Assembly (NCBI RefSeq): GCF_004363245.1
Contig: NZ_SNYV01000011.1
Location: forward strand, 186,001 to 250,000
Reading direction: 5' to 3'
From: Sphingobacterium yanglingense
Lineage (GTDB): Bacteria; Bacteroidota; Bacteroidia; Sphingobacteriales; Sphingobacteriaceae
Length of the DNA: 64,000 nt
The notes under the pieces are model-generated. The model had not been told where the DNA came from. It was given only the letters and a program-made list of their open reading frames with translations, and made no database searches. Below are positions 29,343-39,650 of the stretch, one piece after another. The translations under genes were made by a program, and so were the position numbers. Within the stretch, counting starts at the first letter, position 1. Each line of letters opens with the position of its first letter.

Positions 29343-29377
29343 AAAGGAGGCGCAGTAGATTAAATTGCGCCTCCTTT
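29343..29377 (+). terminator. Strong terminator hairpin ending first paralogous operon
   Basis: Perfect 12-bp arms AAAGGAGGCGCA and TGCGCCTCCTTT with an 11-nt loop, 26 bp after the TlpA stop. The 3' arm ends in TTT. Confidence 0.8.
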
Positions 29378-29469
29378 GTATCGGCGTAGAGATATAGTTA
29401 CAATGAAAACATAATACCTCAGAATTTAGAATGAGTTATGTTACCCACAATATTGTTAGATATTAATTT

Positions 29470-29500
29470 TTTGGATTAGAAATATCTTGCTTTATCTTTG
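29470..29500 (+). promoter_or_regulatory. Bacteroidota-type promoter for second paralogous operon
   Basis: TTTG at 29470-29473, a 19-nt spacer, then TATCTTTG at 29493-29500 match the Bacteroidota primary-sigma consensus TTTG-N19-TAnnTTTG. It lies 32 bp before the sigma factor start, so the second operon has its own housekeeping promoter for the regulators. Confidence 0.7.
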
Positions 29501-29531
29501 TCGGCATCATAACTTATAAATCTTTCTGTCT

Positions 29532-30110
29532 GTGAGTAGAGAAAAGAGCATAAAGTCTGACCTGAACCTTTTAGCCGAGCTACGGGATGGTAGCCAGCAG
29601 GCCCTGTTAGAAATTTATGACCGCTATTACGATAAGCTGTTTTTTTATGCTTCAAAAGGTCTTTATGATAAATTTATTATTGAGGACTTATTGCAGGATA
29701 CCTTTAGCTATATCTGGGAGAAGCGGGCTAAGCTTGTTCTTACCCATTCTCTGAGCACTTACTTGCACACCATTGTCAAATATAAAGTGTTTCAACAGAT
29801 AAAGGCAACATTAAATAGGGATGAAGGGTTGGTCCGTTTTGGCGAACATTTGCAACAGACAAGCGAGCTCACACCACATCAACTGCTAGAGAATAAGGAA
29901 GCTCTTAAATTTCTTTATTTCAAGTTAGATGAATTGCCCGGAAAATGTAAAGAAGTATTTATATTGAGCCGCATAGACAGGTTATCACACAAAGAAATAG
30001 CTGATAAGCTTGGGATTAGCACAAAAACCGTAGAAAACCATATTACTAAGGCTGTCAAGATTCTAAATATTTCAGCTAGAGTTATCTTCATACTTTTCTT
30101 CTCAGAATAG
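29532..30110 (+). CDS. ECF-type RNA polymerase sigma factor
   Basis: A 192-residue sigma factor starting at GTG. Region 2 includes IIEDLLQDTFSYIWEKR; region 4 includes LSHKEIADKLGISTKTVENHITKAVKILN. First gene of the second paralogous operon, 32 bp after a consensus promoter. Partner of the FecR protein at 30246-31235. Confidence 0.93.
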   Translation: MSREKSIKSDLNLLAELRDGSQQALLEIYDRYYDKLFFYASKGLYDKFIIEDLLQDTFSYIWEKRAKLVLTHSLSTYLHTIVKYKVFQQIKATLNRDEGLVRFGEHLQQTSELTPHQLLENKEALKFLYFKLDELPGKCKEVFILSRIDRLSHKEIADKLGISTKTVENHITKAVKILNISARVIFILFFSE

Positions 30111-30245
30111 TACTTGCTTTTTGTAAGCGTCTGTAGCGTCTTTTTCTTTCCATTATAACACGAACAGATTTATTTTAAAATAAGTTCACATTGGAGTAGG
30201 GGATTTTCTACCCTATGTTATACTAATGTTAAAAAATCATAAACC

Positions 30246-31235
30246 GTGGATTCACAAAAGCTGATAGAACTCATTGAAAAATATGAGATAGGAATTATTA
30301 CTATAGAAGAACTATCTCTATTAGAAAACTATTATTCCTCTCTAAATGAGGGAAGTCATCTCAAGGTTGACTATCAACGTAAAGCTGAAATTCGTTTTGC
30401 GTTAAAAGAGTCGGTCGAGCTCCCTTCAGTCAAAAGTTATTCCTATTGGAGATATGCAGCTGCCGCCTGTTTACTTGTTTTTCTGGGATTAGGAGCTCTC
30501 TTATTAAAATTTGACTTTCCTTCCCTCAGATCCAATGAGGTTGTCTCTTTATCCTCGGATATCACTGATTTGGTCAAGCAGCAGACGATGAATAAGGAAA
30601 GGCGAATCATTATATTACCAGATGGGACCAAGGTAATCCTTAACGCAGGTAGTCAGCTTGTTTACGATAAAGAATATGGTCAGGCTAATAGGACTGTCAA
30701 GTTGGTTGGTGAGGGATATTTCGATGTAAAACACGATCCACTTCACCCCTTTGTTATTGAGGGAGTCAGTTATAACATACGTGTGTTAGGTACTACCTTT
30801 AATCTCAAAAACTATGTCGGTGAGGTTTCAGAAACGAGTTTGATTAGCGGTTCTCTCGAGATTTTAGATAAGACGACACATAAAAGACAGTTTCTGTTAA
30901 AACCATTACAAAAATTTGTTTTGGACAGAAATCAACTTTTATCTGAAAGTAAGGTGAAGAATATGGTTCCTATCATTGAGACCAGTAATACAATTATTGG
31001 AGAAGTAGCCTGGATGCAAAAACGTCTTGTATTCCAAAATGCCAAAGGCGAGACCATCTTAAAAGATCTTGAGCGTGCATTTGACGTTAAGTTTGATGTA
31101 CGTTTGACAGAGATACTAGAATACCAGTTTACAGCAACTTTCGAAGACGACTCTTTAGATAATATTTTAGAATCCCTAAAATTTGTCAAGACCTTCAAGA
31201 CCAAAAAAGAGGGGAATAAAATAGTCATTTACTAA
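30246..31235 (+). CDS. FecR-family anti-sigma factor
   Basis: A 329-residue anti-sigma factor starting at GTG. A short cytoplasmic N-terminus is followed by a membrane helix (about residues 61-82, YWRYAAAACLLVFLGLGALLLKF), the FecR domain (ILPDGTKVILNAGSQLVYDKEYG, VRVLGTTFNLKNY-like sequence, about 115-225) and a DUF4974-type C-terminus to residue 329. It lacks the extra segment found in its paralogue at 19535-20779. It should hold the sigma factor of 29532-30110 and receive the signal from the STN domain of 31289-34603. Confidence 0.92.
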   Translation: MDSQKLIELIEKYEIGIITIEELSLLENYYSSLNEGSHLKVDYQRKAEIRFALKESVELPSVKSYSYWRYAAAACLLVFLGLGALLLKFDFPSLRSNEVVSLSSDITDLVKQQTMNKERRIIILPDGTKVILNAGSQLVYDKEYGQANRTVKLVGEGYFDVKHDPLHPFVIEGVSYNIRVLGTTFNLKNYVGEVSETSLISGSLEILDKTTHKRQFLLKPLQKFVLDRNQLLSESKVKNMVPIIETSNTIIGEVAWMQKRLVFQNAKGETILKDLERAFDVKFDVRLTEILEYQFTATFEDDSLDNILESLKFVKTFKTKKEGNKIVIY

Positions 31236-31288
31236 AAATACACTTAAAACTAACTTATAAATATATACTTACCTTAATTATTGATTAC

Positions 31289-34200
31289 ATGCATAGAATA
31301 TTTGCTAAAAAGGCATTGGTTCAATTTGCTTTGGCTTATTTTGTCTCAATAGGTATACCTAGTGACGTTTTGGCCTCAACCCTTCAAAGCCAGACGGTGG
31401 GGCAGCGGGTTACAGTAGAACAGTTGCTGAAAAAGATTGAACAGGAAACAAGTTATCGTTTCGTTTATGATAAAAGTATCAGTGATCATATCGTTGTTTT
31501 TAACGGTGACCTTAGTAGATCCATCCAAGAAGTGTTAACTGAGACCCTAACCAGGGAGGGCCTCACATTCCAGTCTTTCGGTAAGAACCTGATATCTGTC
31601 AGTGCTAAAAGACAAAGTCAGCAAGGGCGGGTGGTGCATGGCTATGTTACTGATGAAGATAAGAAGCCTTTGACAGGAGTCTCTGTTCAGCTCAAAGACG
31701 TAAAAGGGCAGGATAGCAACACAGTCACTGATACCCAAGGTTTTTTTACTTTAGTAATTGAAGGAGATAGTCCTGTACTTAGATTTACCTATGTCGGATA
31801 TGAAGATTATGAAGTGAAAATTGGCGATAAAAGCAGTATTGCTATTATACTTATTTCCAAAGCGAAGGATATTGAGGAAGTTGTTGTGAATGGTATCTTC
31901 TCTCGCAAAAAAGAAAGTTTTACGGGTGCGACATCTTCATTCACCCAAGAAGAAATTCTGAAAGTTGGAAATCAGAATGTGATTAAGAGTCTCAGCAACT
32001 TGGACCCGTCCTTTCAGTTAATGCCCAATTTTGCTGCAGGGTCAGATCCAAATCAATTACCTGATATACAATTGAGAGGCCAGACTGGCCTTCCTGATTT
32101 GTCTGGAGAATACCGGACCAACCCAAATCTACCTCTATTTATTTTGGATGGTTTCGAGACCACTTTACAAAAAGTAGTAGACCTCGATATATATCGAGTG
32201 AGCCGCATCACAGTGTTGAAGGATGCGGCTTCCAAAGCGATATATGGTTCGCGTGCTGCAAATGGTGTTGTCGTCATAGAGACACTCAAGCCTAAGCAAG
32301 GAAAACTTAACATCTCTTACAATAATAACATTACATTAGAAGCCCCAGATTTAAGTAGTTATAACTTGGTCAATGCGAGAGAGAAATTGGAGGTAGAGCG
32401 CTTAGCTGGAGTTTATACTGCTACAGATCCAATACAGCAGTTACGTTTATCAAAAACCTACAATGAAAATCTTCACGCTGTAGAGCGTGGTGTGGATACC
32501 GATTGGCTTGCCCAACCTGTTCAGAATGGTGTCGGACAGCGTCACTCAATTCGATTGGACGGCGGAGATGACTATTTTCAGTATGGAGTAGATCTCCTGT
32601 ATAATAAAGTAACCGGTGCTATGAAAGGTTCAGGGAGGACAGTAGGAGGAGGTGCTATCACATTAAGTTATCGCTACAAGAATTTTGGGTTTAATAATTT
32701 GCTTACTATCAATCAAAACAAATCCACAAATTCACCCTATGGAGAGTTTTCAAACTTTGCAAAGTTAAATCCTTATGTCACGCCTTTCGATAATCGCGGG
32801 CAATTGCAGAAAATTGCTAATTCTTATCCGGGAGAACTTGGCTCTTCAACAGAAAGCATAAGGGTATATAATCCACTTTGGAATGGACAGATCGGAACCA
32901 AAGATTTTACCCAGTATACAGATATCACGAACAACTTTAGTGTCGACTGGCGTGTGATGCAAGATTTACGTGTGAATGGGCGATTCAGTATAACCAAGCA
33001 GACGAACGAAAGTGACCGATTTTTGCCTGCAGATCATACCGACTTTGCTAATTATACAGAAGCAACACGAAAAGGAAGTTATGCAAAAGGAAATGGTAAA
33101 TTGTTGGATCTTCTTGGCAATATCAATGTCAGTTATCTCAAACAGTTAGGAAGGCATTACATAACCGGGAATGCCGGCTGGGATCTCAGTAGTAATAGTA
33201 ATACGAATCTAGGTTATATTGTAGAAGGATTCATGAATGAAAATCTAAACTTTCCTTCACTAGGATTGCAATATCAAGAAGGGTCAAAACTAACCGGTAG
33301 CGAGAGTCTTGTTCGGGATATGGGCGGATTTGTTTCCGCCAACTATTCCTTTGATGATCGTTTTCTTGCTGACTTTTCCTATCGCCTTACAGCCTCATCT
33401 CAGTTTGGAGCAAACGAGCGTGTCGGAAAATTTTGGTCTACAGGTTTAGGATGGAATCTCCATAAAGAAGATTTTGTGAAGAAATTAGATTTGTTTGATG
33501 AGTTGAAATTACGTGGATCACTGGGATACACGGGCTCTCAAAATTTTAACTCCTTTCTGAGTCTCACAACATTTAATTATTATCAAGACAATTCATATTT
33601 AGTTAATAATGGCGCGTTTGTAATCGCGTTGGCCAATCCAGATTTGCGTTGGCAGAGAAAGAAGGATCTAAATATAGGCCTGGATGTGAAGCTCTTCCAA
33701 GAACGTACGTCAATGACTGTTGATTATTATCAAAGCGATACCGATGGTCTTCTGTCTGATGTAAGTCTTCCTCCGTCTGCGGGATTTAACTCTTATAAGG
33801 CCAATTTGGGGAAAGTAAAGAATACCGGACTTGAAGCAAGAGTAAATCAACGTATTTATCGTAACGTTCAGAATGGTAATTATTTAAATATGTATGTCAC
33901 TTTTGCCAATAACAAAAACACATTGGTTGAAATATCCAATGGGTTGGAAACATTCAATGAAAAGCAGGATGAAGGGATAAGCAATATACCTGTCGTGCGC
34001 TATGTCGAAGGACAATCCCTAAATACTATTTGGGCTGTACAATCTTTAGGTATCGATCCCTCTACAGGTAGAGAGTTGTATCTTACTAAAGACGGTGCAC
34101 AGACATATGTTTGGTCAGCATCGGATCAGATTGCGGCAGGTAATAGTTTGCCGAAGTACTATGGCAATATAGGATTGGATTTACGTTTACAGGGCTGGCA

Positions 34201-34603
34201 GTTTAATGTAGGTTTGGGGTATCGTTTTGGAGGCAAAATGTATAATCAGACCCTCGTTGATAAAGTGGAGAATGCCAATGTATTGCAGAATGTCGATCGA
34301 CGTGTGTTATTGGATCGTTGGCGTTCTCCAGGTGATGTTACCTTTTTTAAAGATATTGCCAATACAGAGCAGACCCAGCCCACGACACGATTTGTCGAAA
34401 AGCTCAATGAGCTCACGATGACCTCGATCGGTTTGTCTTATGAGCTTGATCGCTTACATTCCGTGCGGGCTATCGGTTTAAGTCGTCTCCGCGTTGGATT
34501 AAACAGTAATAACGTGTTTGTGGCATCATCCATGCGTATAGAGCGCGGTACGGCATATCCTTTTGCACGTGCTTATTCATTCACCCTTCAGGCCATGTTT
34601 TAG
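31289..34603 (+). CDS. SusC-family TonB-dependent transporter with STN signalling domain
   Basis: An 1104-residue transducing SusC. Signal peptide to about residue 30 (GIPSDVLAS), STN domain about 40-110 (VEQLLKKIEQETSYRFVYD), carboxypeptidase-regulatory-like domain about 118-195, junction EEVVVNGIFSRKKESFTGAT, plug with ITVLKDAASKAIYGSRAANGVVVIE, then barrel. It shares long motifs with the SusC at 20868-24170 (NQLPDIQLRGQ, ILDGFE, VERGVDTDW or similar), so the operons derive from one ancestral locus, but divergence is large enough to expect different ligands. Confidence 0.94.
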   Translation: MHRIFAKKALVQFALAYFVSIGIPSDVLASTLQSQTVGQRVTVEQLLKKIEQETSYRFVYDKSISDHIVVFNGDLSRSIQEVLTETLTREGLTFQSFGKNLISVSAKRQSQQGRVVHGYVTDEDKKPLTGVSVQLKDVKGQDSNTVTDTQGFFTLVIEGDSPVLRFTYVGYEDYEVKIGDKSSIAIILISKAKDIEEVVVNGIFSRKKESFTGATSSFTQEEILKVGNQNVIKSLSNLDPSFQLMPNFAAGSDPNQLPDIQLRGQTGLPDLSGEYRTNPNLPLFILDGFETTLQKVVDLDIYRVSRITVLKDAASKAIYGSRAANGVVVIETLKPKQGKLNISYNNNITLEAPDLSSYNLVNAREKLEVERLAGVYTATDPIQQLRLSKTYNENLHAVERGVDTDWLAQPVQNGVGQRHSIRLDGGDDYFQYGVDLLYNKVTGAMKGSGRTVGGGAITLSYRYKNFGFNNLLTINQNKSTNSPYGEFSNFAKLNPYVTPFDNRGQLQKIANSYPGELGSSTESIRVYNPLWNGQIGTKDFTQYTDITNNFSVDWRVMQDLRVNGRFSITKQTNESDRFLPADHTDFANYTEATRKGSYAKGNGKLLDLLGNINVSYLKQLGRHYITGNAGWDLSSNSNTNLGYIVEGFMNENLNFPSLGLQYQEGSKLTGSESLVRDMGGFVSANYSFDDRFLADFSYRLTASSQFGANERVGKFWSTGLGWNLHKEDFVKKLDLFDELKLRGSLGYTGSQNFNSFLSLTTFNYYQDNSYLVNNGAFVIALANPDLRWQRKKDLNIGLDVKLFQERTSMTVDYYQSDTDGLLSDVSLPPSAGFNSYKANLGKVKNTGLEARVNQRIYRNVQNGNYLNMYVTFANNKNTLVEISNGLETFNEKQDEGISNIPVVRYVEGQSLNTIWAVQSLGIDPSTGRELYLTKDGAQTYVWSASDQIAAGNSLPKYYGNIGLDLRLQGWQFNVGLGYRFGGKMYNQTLVDKVENANVLQNVDRRVLLDRWRSPGDVTFFKDIANTEQTQPTTRFVEKLNELTMTSIGLSYELDRLHSVRAIGLSRLRVGLNSNNVFVASSMRIERGTAYPFARAYSFTLQAMF

Positions 34604-34614
34604 TAAATAAAATT

Positions 34615-36066
34615 ATGAAAAAAAATAATACATATAGACGTCTTATTTTCCTACTGTTTACTCCATTTGTACTTTTTTCATGTACCAAATGGATTGATGT
34701 AAAGCCTCAGACTCAAGTAGAAGAAGATGTTTTCTTTTCCAAAGAATCAGGATTTAAAGAATTGTTAGCAGGTGTATATATCAAAATGGGAGATCCAGCA
34801 TTGTACGGGCGAGAGATCAATTTTGGGTTGGTCGATGTGCTTGGTCAATATTATGATCTATCATTAGAGCCAGCATTGGACCAGACCTACCAGCGAGCTG
34901 AAAAGGGAAACTATACTGATGTCGCTGTACGTACTTTGGTTGATAATATTTGGGGCAATAGCTACAATGCAATTACAAACCTTAATTTACTGCTGCAGAA
35001 GTTAGAAGAAGCCGATAAGAATATCTTCCAAGGAGACAATTACAATATCATTAAAGGTGAAGCATTGGGTTTACGTGCATTTATCCATTTTGACATGTTA
35101 CGTCTTTTTGCGCCTTCATTAGGGGTAGGTGGTGAGCAGAATAAGACTATTCCATACGTAACTATCTATAAAAACCAAGTAACACCACGTGCAAGTTATT
35201 CTGATGTTATCTCTTTAATACTAGGTGATTTGGAGCAAGCCAGTACATTACTGAAGGACGACCCATTAGTGACAGGAAGATCGGTCACGGTAGATGATGA
35301 CAACGGTTATCTCACTAATAGGAAATTACGTTTTAACTACTACGCAGTCCAAGCACTAGAAGCCAGGGTACGTTTATGGAATGGAGATAAAGCAGGCGCA
35401 CTCCGCGCAGCAGAGCGGGGCATTCAGGTTGTCGATAAATTTCCCTGGGTTCAGAATAGTCAACTTACAGGCACAGCCAATAATATAGATCGAACGTTTA
35501 CGACCGAATACATTTTCGGATTGTTACAGAATAAAAAGCTGGATAATATTGAAGGCTATATTACGGATCAAGCCTATAATGATCGGCCTCTAGCCATCAC
35601 ACAGGGCACTTTAGATGCTATTTATCCTCCAGCAGAGTCTGCAGCAGATATCCGTAGATCCTATTTGATTAGGTTAGTGTTGAACAATATCTATCTGGGT
35701 AAATTATATCAGACCACACAGACGAACCCCAGTTACGCCAATAGAATGCCGCTGATACGCATTCCCGAATTGTATTATATAGCTGCTGAATCGTTGATAG
35801 GTATAGACAATGCGAAGGCAGTTGCATATTTAGAAAAAGTAAGAATTGCGCGCGGTGTTAGCAGGCGTCTAGCGCCAACACTCACGCCCGAACAGATCGC
35901 TTCTGAAATAGCAATGGAGTATCGTAAAGAAATGGCTTCGGAGGGGCAACTGTTCTTTTATAACAAACGGTTGAATAAAACCCTTGTTCCAGGATTTACA
36001 GGTAGTTATGATATAAATCATTATACACTTCCTCTTCCGCTCAGTGAAGTTGAATATGGACGTTAG
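34615..36066 (+). CDS. SusD/RagB-family lipoprotein
   Basis: A 483-residue SusD with lipobox VLFSCTKWIDVKP (Cys23) and C-terminal motif MEYRKEMASEGQLFFYNKRLN ending LPLSEVEYGR. It starts 11 bp after the SusC stop and is the paralogue of 24188-25618. It should cap and feed the SusC at 31289-34603. Confidence 0.93.
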   Translation: MKKNNTYRRLIFLLFTPFVLFSCTKWIDVKPQTQVEEDVFFSKESGFKELLAGVYIKMGDPALYGREINFGLVDVLGQYYDLSLEPALDQTYQRAEKGNYTDVAVRTLVDNIWGNSYNAITNLNLLLQKLEEADKNIFQGDNYNIIKGEALGLRAFIHFDMLRLFAPSLGVGGEQNKTIPYVTIYKNQVTPRASYSDVISLILGDLEQASTLLKDDPLVTGRSVTVDDDNGYLTNRKLRFNYYAVQALEARVRLWNGDKAGALRAAERGIQVVDKFPWVQNSQLTGTANNIDRTFTTEYIFGLLQNKKLDNIEGYITDQAYNDRPLAITQGTLDAIYPPAESAADIRRSYLIRLVLNNIYLGKLYQTTQTNPSYANRMPLIRIPELYYIAAESLIGIDNAKAVAYLEKVRIARGVSRRLAPTLTPEQIASEIAMEYRKEMASEGQLFFYNKRLNKTLVPGFTGSYDINHYTLPLPLSEVEYGR

Positions 36067-36098
36067 TCCTATTATTGATATTTTAATACTTCTTTATC

Positions 36099-36863
36099 AT
36101 GTATAGATGTAAATTAATAATTAGTTCATTTTTCCTATCACTATTCATCTTCTTTGGATGTAAAAAAAATGAACAGGATCCATTTTTTAATGGAGCTACA
36201 GCCTTAAGTATCAGTGGAGATGCTAAACAAGGTGCTGTGGGAGATTCTCTGGTTTTTTCCTTTGGAGTTTTAAATTCGGATGTAACAGACACCCTTATCA
36301 AGTTGCACATGCGTGCTATTGGCGCGCCGGTAGATCAGGATAGACAATTTGTACTTTCTGTAAATTCGCAGCTTTCAGATGCACAATCGGACGAATACGA
36401 AATTGAAAAAAACTTCATTATACCGGCAAATTCTCTTTCGGCCATCGTCCCTATTAGGATTAAACGCAGTGCACGTACTGAATCCGCCAGCGCAACCCTG
36501 GTAATGGATGTGAGTGTTAATGAAAATTTCATCCCAGGACCGAAATTAGAGATTGTAGGTCAGCCCACCTCTGGTCCACGTTTTACCTTACGTTGGACAT
36601 CACAACTCACCAAACCAGCAGCTTGGGACGATTTCCCGTATGCAGCATTATATTTCTGTCTAGGAGAGTATAGTACAGCCAAGCATCAGATCATCATAGA
36701 TGCTACGGGTATCACGACATATGATGATGTTATGGCTGTTTCAGATCGATGGTATTATATATACAATAAATGTTTGGAATGGTTGAATACCTATAACCAA
36801 GCGCACCCGGATGCCCCATTACGTGATGAAAATGGAGACATCGTCGAATTCCCGATTTTTTAA
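36099..36863 (+). CDS. DUF4843-type lipoprotein
   Basis: A 254-residue lipoprotein (lipobox IFFGCKKNE, Cys21), second DUF4843-like protein of the window. Visible family features are FSFGVLNSDVTDTLIKLHMRAIG, NFIIPANSLSAIVPIRIKR, ATLVMDVSVN and a C-terminal part with AALYFCLGEYSTAKHQIII, followed by PLRDENGDIVEFPIF, which parallels the ending of 25623-26327 (PLYDENNQRVTF). Role inferred to be an accessory surface component of this SusCD complex. Confidence 0.78.
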   Translation: MYRCKLIISSFFLSLFIFFGCKKNEQDPFFNGATALSISGDAKQGAVGDSLVFSFGVLNSDVTDTLIKLHMRAIGAPVDQDRQFVLSVNSQLSDAQSDEYEIEKNFIIPANSLSAIVPIRIKRSARTESASATLVMDVSVNENFIPGPKLEIVGQPTSGPRFTLRWTSQLTKPAAWDDFPYAALYFCLGEYSTAKHQIIIDATGITTYDDVMAVSDRWYYIYNKCLEWLNTYNQAHPDAPLRDENGDIVEFPIF

Positions 36864-36880
36864 TTGATAACCGACGAATT

Positions 36881-38356
36881 ATGAAAAAAACTACATGTTA
36901 TATATACTTTTTACTTTTAGCTGGGACAATATTGTTTCCAATGTGTAAAAAGGATAACGGAAACTACAATTATATAGAACTACCTGCTTTTTCAATCGAT
37001 ACTACCGGTGTAGGTCGAGTTAGTGTCGAGCAGAATGCTACATTAGCATTGGCGCCCAAAATTACTTTCAAAGGAGATCACGGCACCCTGTCTTTCCTCT
37101 GGCGCATCTATTTAGCTTCAGGAAGAGGCGTTATTGACACCCTATCTACCGCAGACAAATTAGAAGAGACCATAGCTAATGCACCAGGTTCGTACTTTAT
37201 CGAACTTCAGGTCAAAGAACCTAAGAATGGCATTACGGCATTGGCCGTATACAATCTCACAGTGCAGGAGCAGGATGCGGTACCGTCAGGTTGGTTAGTC
37301 TTCGAAAACAAAGACGGCATTCTCGATCTGAGCTTAGTGAGCTCCAACACTTTTATCTCCGGCAGTAATGTGCCCGAATTAGTATACCGGGATCTTTTAT
37401 ATACTCGCAATTTAGAAAACCTTTCGGGTACGGCACGCCAGATCCAACGGAAAAATAGCGAAATTATCCTTTTAACAACAGATGATATGCTCGCTGTCAG
37501 CGCATCTACTTTTAAAATAAACAGACATTTTAATCAGTTTTTTTTCAATGCATCAGATGCTCCCTTTGTAAAGGATGCTAAGTCGTATATTAATAATGGC
37601 AAAGCTTTTGTCAATGGTACCGATGTGTACCGTGGAAGCGGCAATTTTTTTAATAGCAAGATTATCTCCCCGGATAGCAAAGGATATGAAGCCGCTCCTT
37701 ATTTAATAGCAGGTTCTTATAATGACTTTTTTTATGATCAGTTGAATGGTCGTTACATCTTGATGAGCGAGGGATCGATAGTAGGGCGTCCTTTTACTAA
37801 AAAGGGCGATTTATCCCTTTTTAGTCCTGAAAATACAGGACGAAAAATGTTACTTGGAGGGCAGGGATACCCCATTGTCTCTGATTATTATGAAGAGCTC
37901 GTGTTGAGCTCTTGGGGAATATTTACCGATAAAGTAGAGACGGACAGAAGGTACCTAATGATTCTAAACGAAGACAACGGTGCCTTGGCCAACGTAGATG
38001 TCAGTAGCGCAGCGAATATAAGGGTGGCAGATCTATTTAGCGTAGGTAATTTAAATTCATTTGCACTTTATAGCGATGGACAGACCATCAGAAAGATTCA
38101 GGTGGATATGGTTAAAGGTACTACTGCTATTTTTGGAGATGCTGGATTTATTTCTCCTGGGCAGGAAGTGATTACTGCTATGGAGATTTATAAACCAACA
38201 AATCAATTCCTTTTCGTGGCTACTTGGAATGAATTGACCAAAGAAGGCAAGCTTTATTTAGTTCAGATGAATGAAGTATCAGGTGATCTTACCGAAATAG
38301 TGAAGGTCTGGACAGGTTTCGGAAAAATTGAGGCTATGGGATCCAAAATAAATTAG
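36881..38356 (+). CDS. PKD-like-family lipoprotein
   Basis: A 491-residue lipoprotein (lipobox around LFPMCKKDN, Cys22). N-terminal Ig/PKD-like part (LSFLWRIYLASGRGVIDTLST, APGSYFIELQVKEPKNGITA), then GWLVFENKDGILDLSLVS and a long beta-rich C-terminal part. Paralogue of 26337-27785 in the same operon position, so a surface ligand-binding function is likely. Confidence 0.78.
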   Translation: MKKTTCYIYFLLLAGTILFPMCKKDNGNYNYIELPAFSIDTTGVGRVSVEQNATLALAPKITFKGDHGTLSFLWRIYLASGRGVIDTLSTADKLEETIANAPGSYFIELQVKEPKNGITALAVYNLTVQEQDAVPSGWLVFENKDGILDLSLVSSNTFISGSNVPELVYRDLLYTRNLENLSGTARQIQRKNSEIILLTTDDMLAVSASTFKINRHFNQFFFNASDAPFVKDAKSYINNGKAFVNGTDVYRGSGNFFNSKIISPDSKGYEAAPYLIAGSYNDFFYDQLNGRYILMSEGSIVGRPFTKKGDLSLFSPENTGRKMLLGGQGYPIVSDYYEELVLSSWGIFTDKVETDRRYLMILNEDNGALANVDVSSAANIRVADLFSVGNLNSFALYSDGQTIRKIQVDMVKGTTAIFGDAGFISPGQEVITAMEIYKPTNQFLFVATWNELTKEGKLYLVQMNEVSGDLTEIVKVWTGFGKIEAMGSKIN

Positions 38357-39631
38357 ATGAGGAATAATATGAAAGCAGCGTTGTTTAACAAAATATGGCT
38401 CATTTTTTTCGTTTTAATGCAAACCAAAACCTATGCCCAAAGTCAGGGAGTAGACTTCATTAAAGCCAAAGACTGGAAAGAAGTAATTCAAAAGGCAAAA
38501 TCAGAAAACAAAATGATCTTAGTGGATTGTTACACTACATGGTGTCATCCTTGCCGGCTGATGGCTTCTGAAGTCTTTTCCAAACCAGAAGTTGGCGACT
38601 ATATCAATACACATTTTATAGCAGTCAAAATTCAGATGGACTCTACCAAAAATGATTCCGATGCTGTTCGTACCTGGTATGCAGATGCACGAGAGATGAT
38701 ACATCTATACCAGATTCGAAGTTATCCAACATTCCTTTTCTTTGATCCGAATGGTGAATTAGTTCATCGGAGCGTCGGTGCAGTAGCTATCCCTGAATTT
38801 TTGCGAATATCCAAAAATGCTTTAGAGCCATCACAACAATACTACACGCTGCTTCATAAACTAAAAAAGAAAGATGTAACACAGGGAGATTATGTTAGCG
38901 CGTTCCATGCTGCACGGGATGCCTATGAAATGGATCGTGCAGACAGTTTATTCAGGATATTTTGGCAGAGATCTACACCAGTAGAACGCAATTCCTTACA
39001 GGAGTTGACCTATTCTATACCGTTTATTGATACAACAGCGGATCCAGTTTTTCCCTATTTGTGGGATTACGTTATGTCAGAGAATTCAAAGGATCAAAGC
39101 GTTTATCTTAATATAGAAAGAAAGGTCAAAAGCCTAATCACCAATGAAATTATAGGCCTTTATAAGCAATCTAGCGGCTCTTCATCATTGGATGATGTAG
39201 ATAGATTAATCGAAAAGAAATATCAAAAATATTCCTTTGAATTATTGGTCAAAGCGAGAATAGACTATTATCTGAGCCAACGACAGTTTTCAGCTTTTGT
39301 TCATACTGTTGAGCGGCATCATAGCGACTTAAGGTCAGGTATTGATTCGAACGAGCTATTAGGTTACGCTTACCAGGTGTTTTATCATTGTGGTGATTCT
39401 TCTTCTCTATCGACTGCAAAGTCTTGGTTGGACACAGTTCCAGCCCACTTAGATATATCTGCACTAGTCGTCCGAGGGCTTCTTAATTACAGATTGGGTA
39501 ACCGCCAAGAAGCGTTGCATCTCATGAATCTTGCCATACAAAAATCCCCCATTAGAGATCAAGAAGATTTGAAGCAGATGTTGGTTCGAATAGAGAAAGG
39601 AGAGATTCTTTGGGTACCCACTGATATATGA
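38357..39631 (+). CDS. Thioredoxin-family protein with WCHPC motif
   Basis: A 424-residue exported protein. ATG 38357 directly follows the previous stop; ATG 38369 would give a tighter signal peptide (ending YAQS). The thioredoxin fold follows at about residues 30-150, with ENKMILVDCYTTWCHPCRLM (Cys63, Cys66) and cis-Pro in RSYPTFLFF. This looks like the DsbD-gamma/thioredoxin_7 type rather than TlpA. The rest is helical and repeat-like. It has no counterpart in the first paralogous operon, which has only one thioredoxin-fold gene. Likely a thiol oxidoreductase acting outside the inner membrane. Confidence 0.85.
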   Translation: MRNNMKAALFNKIWLIFFVLMQTKTYAQSQGVDFIKAKDWKEVIQKAKSENKMILVDCYTTWCHPCRLMASEVFSKPEVGDYINTHFIAVKIQMDSTKNDSDAVRTWYADAREMIHLYQIRSYPTFLFFDPNGELVHRSVGAVAIPEFLRISKNALEPSQQYYTLLHKLKKKDVTQGDYVSAFHAARDAYEMDRADSLFRIFWQRSTPVERNSLQELTYSIPFIDTTADPVFPYLWDYVMSENSKDQSVYLNIERKVKSLITNEIIGLYKQSSGSSSLDDVDRLIEKKYQKYSFELLVKARIDYYLSQRQFSAFVHTVERHHSDLRSGIDSNELLGYAYQVFYHCGDSSSLSTAKSWLDTVPAHLDISALVVRGLLNYRLGNRQEALHLMNLAIQKSPIRDQEDLKQMLVRIEKGEILWVPTDI

Positions 39632-39650
39632 TCAAAAAAGCTATTTAACT

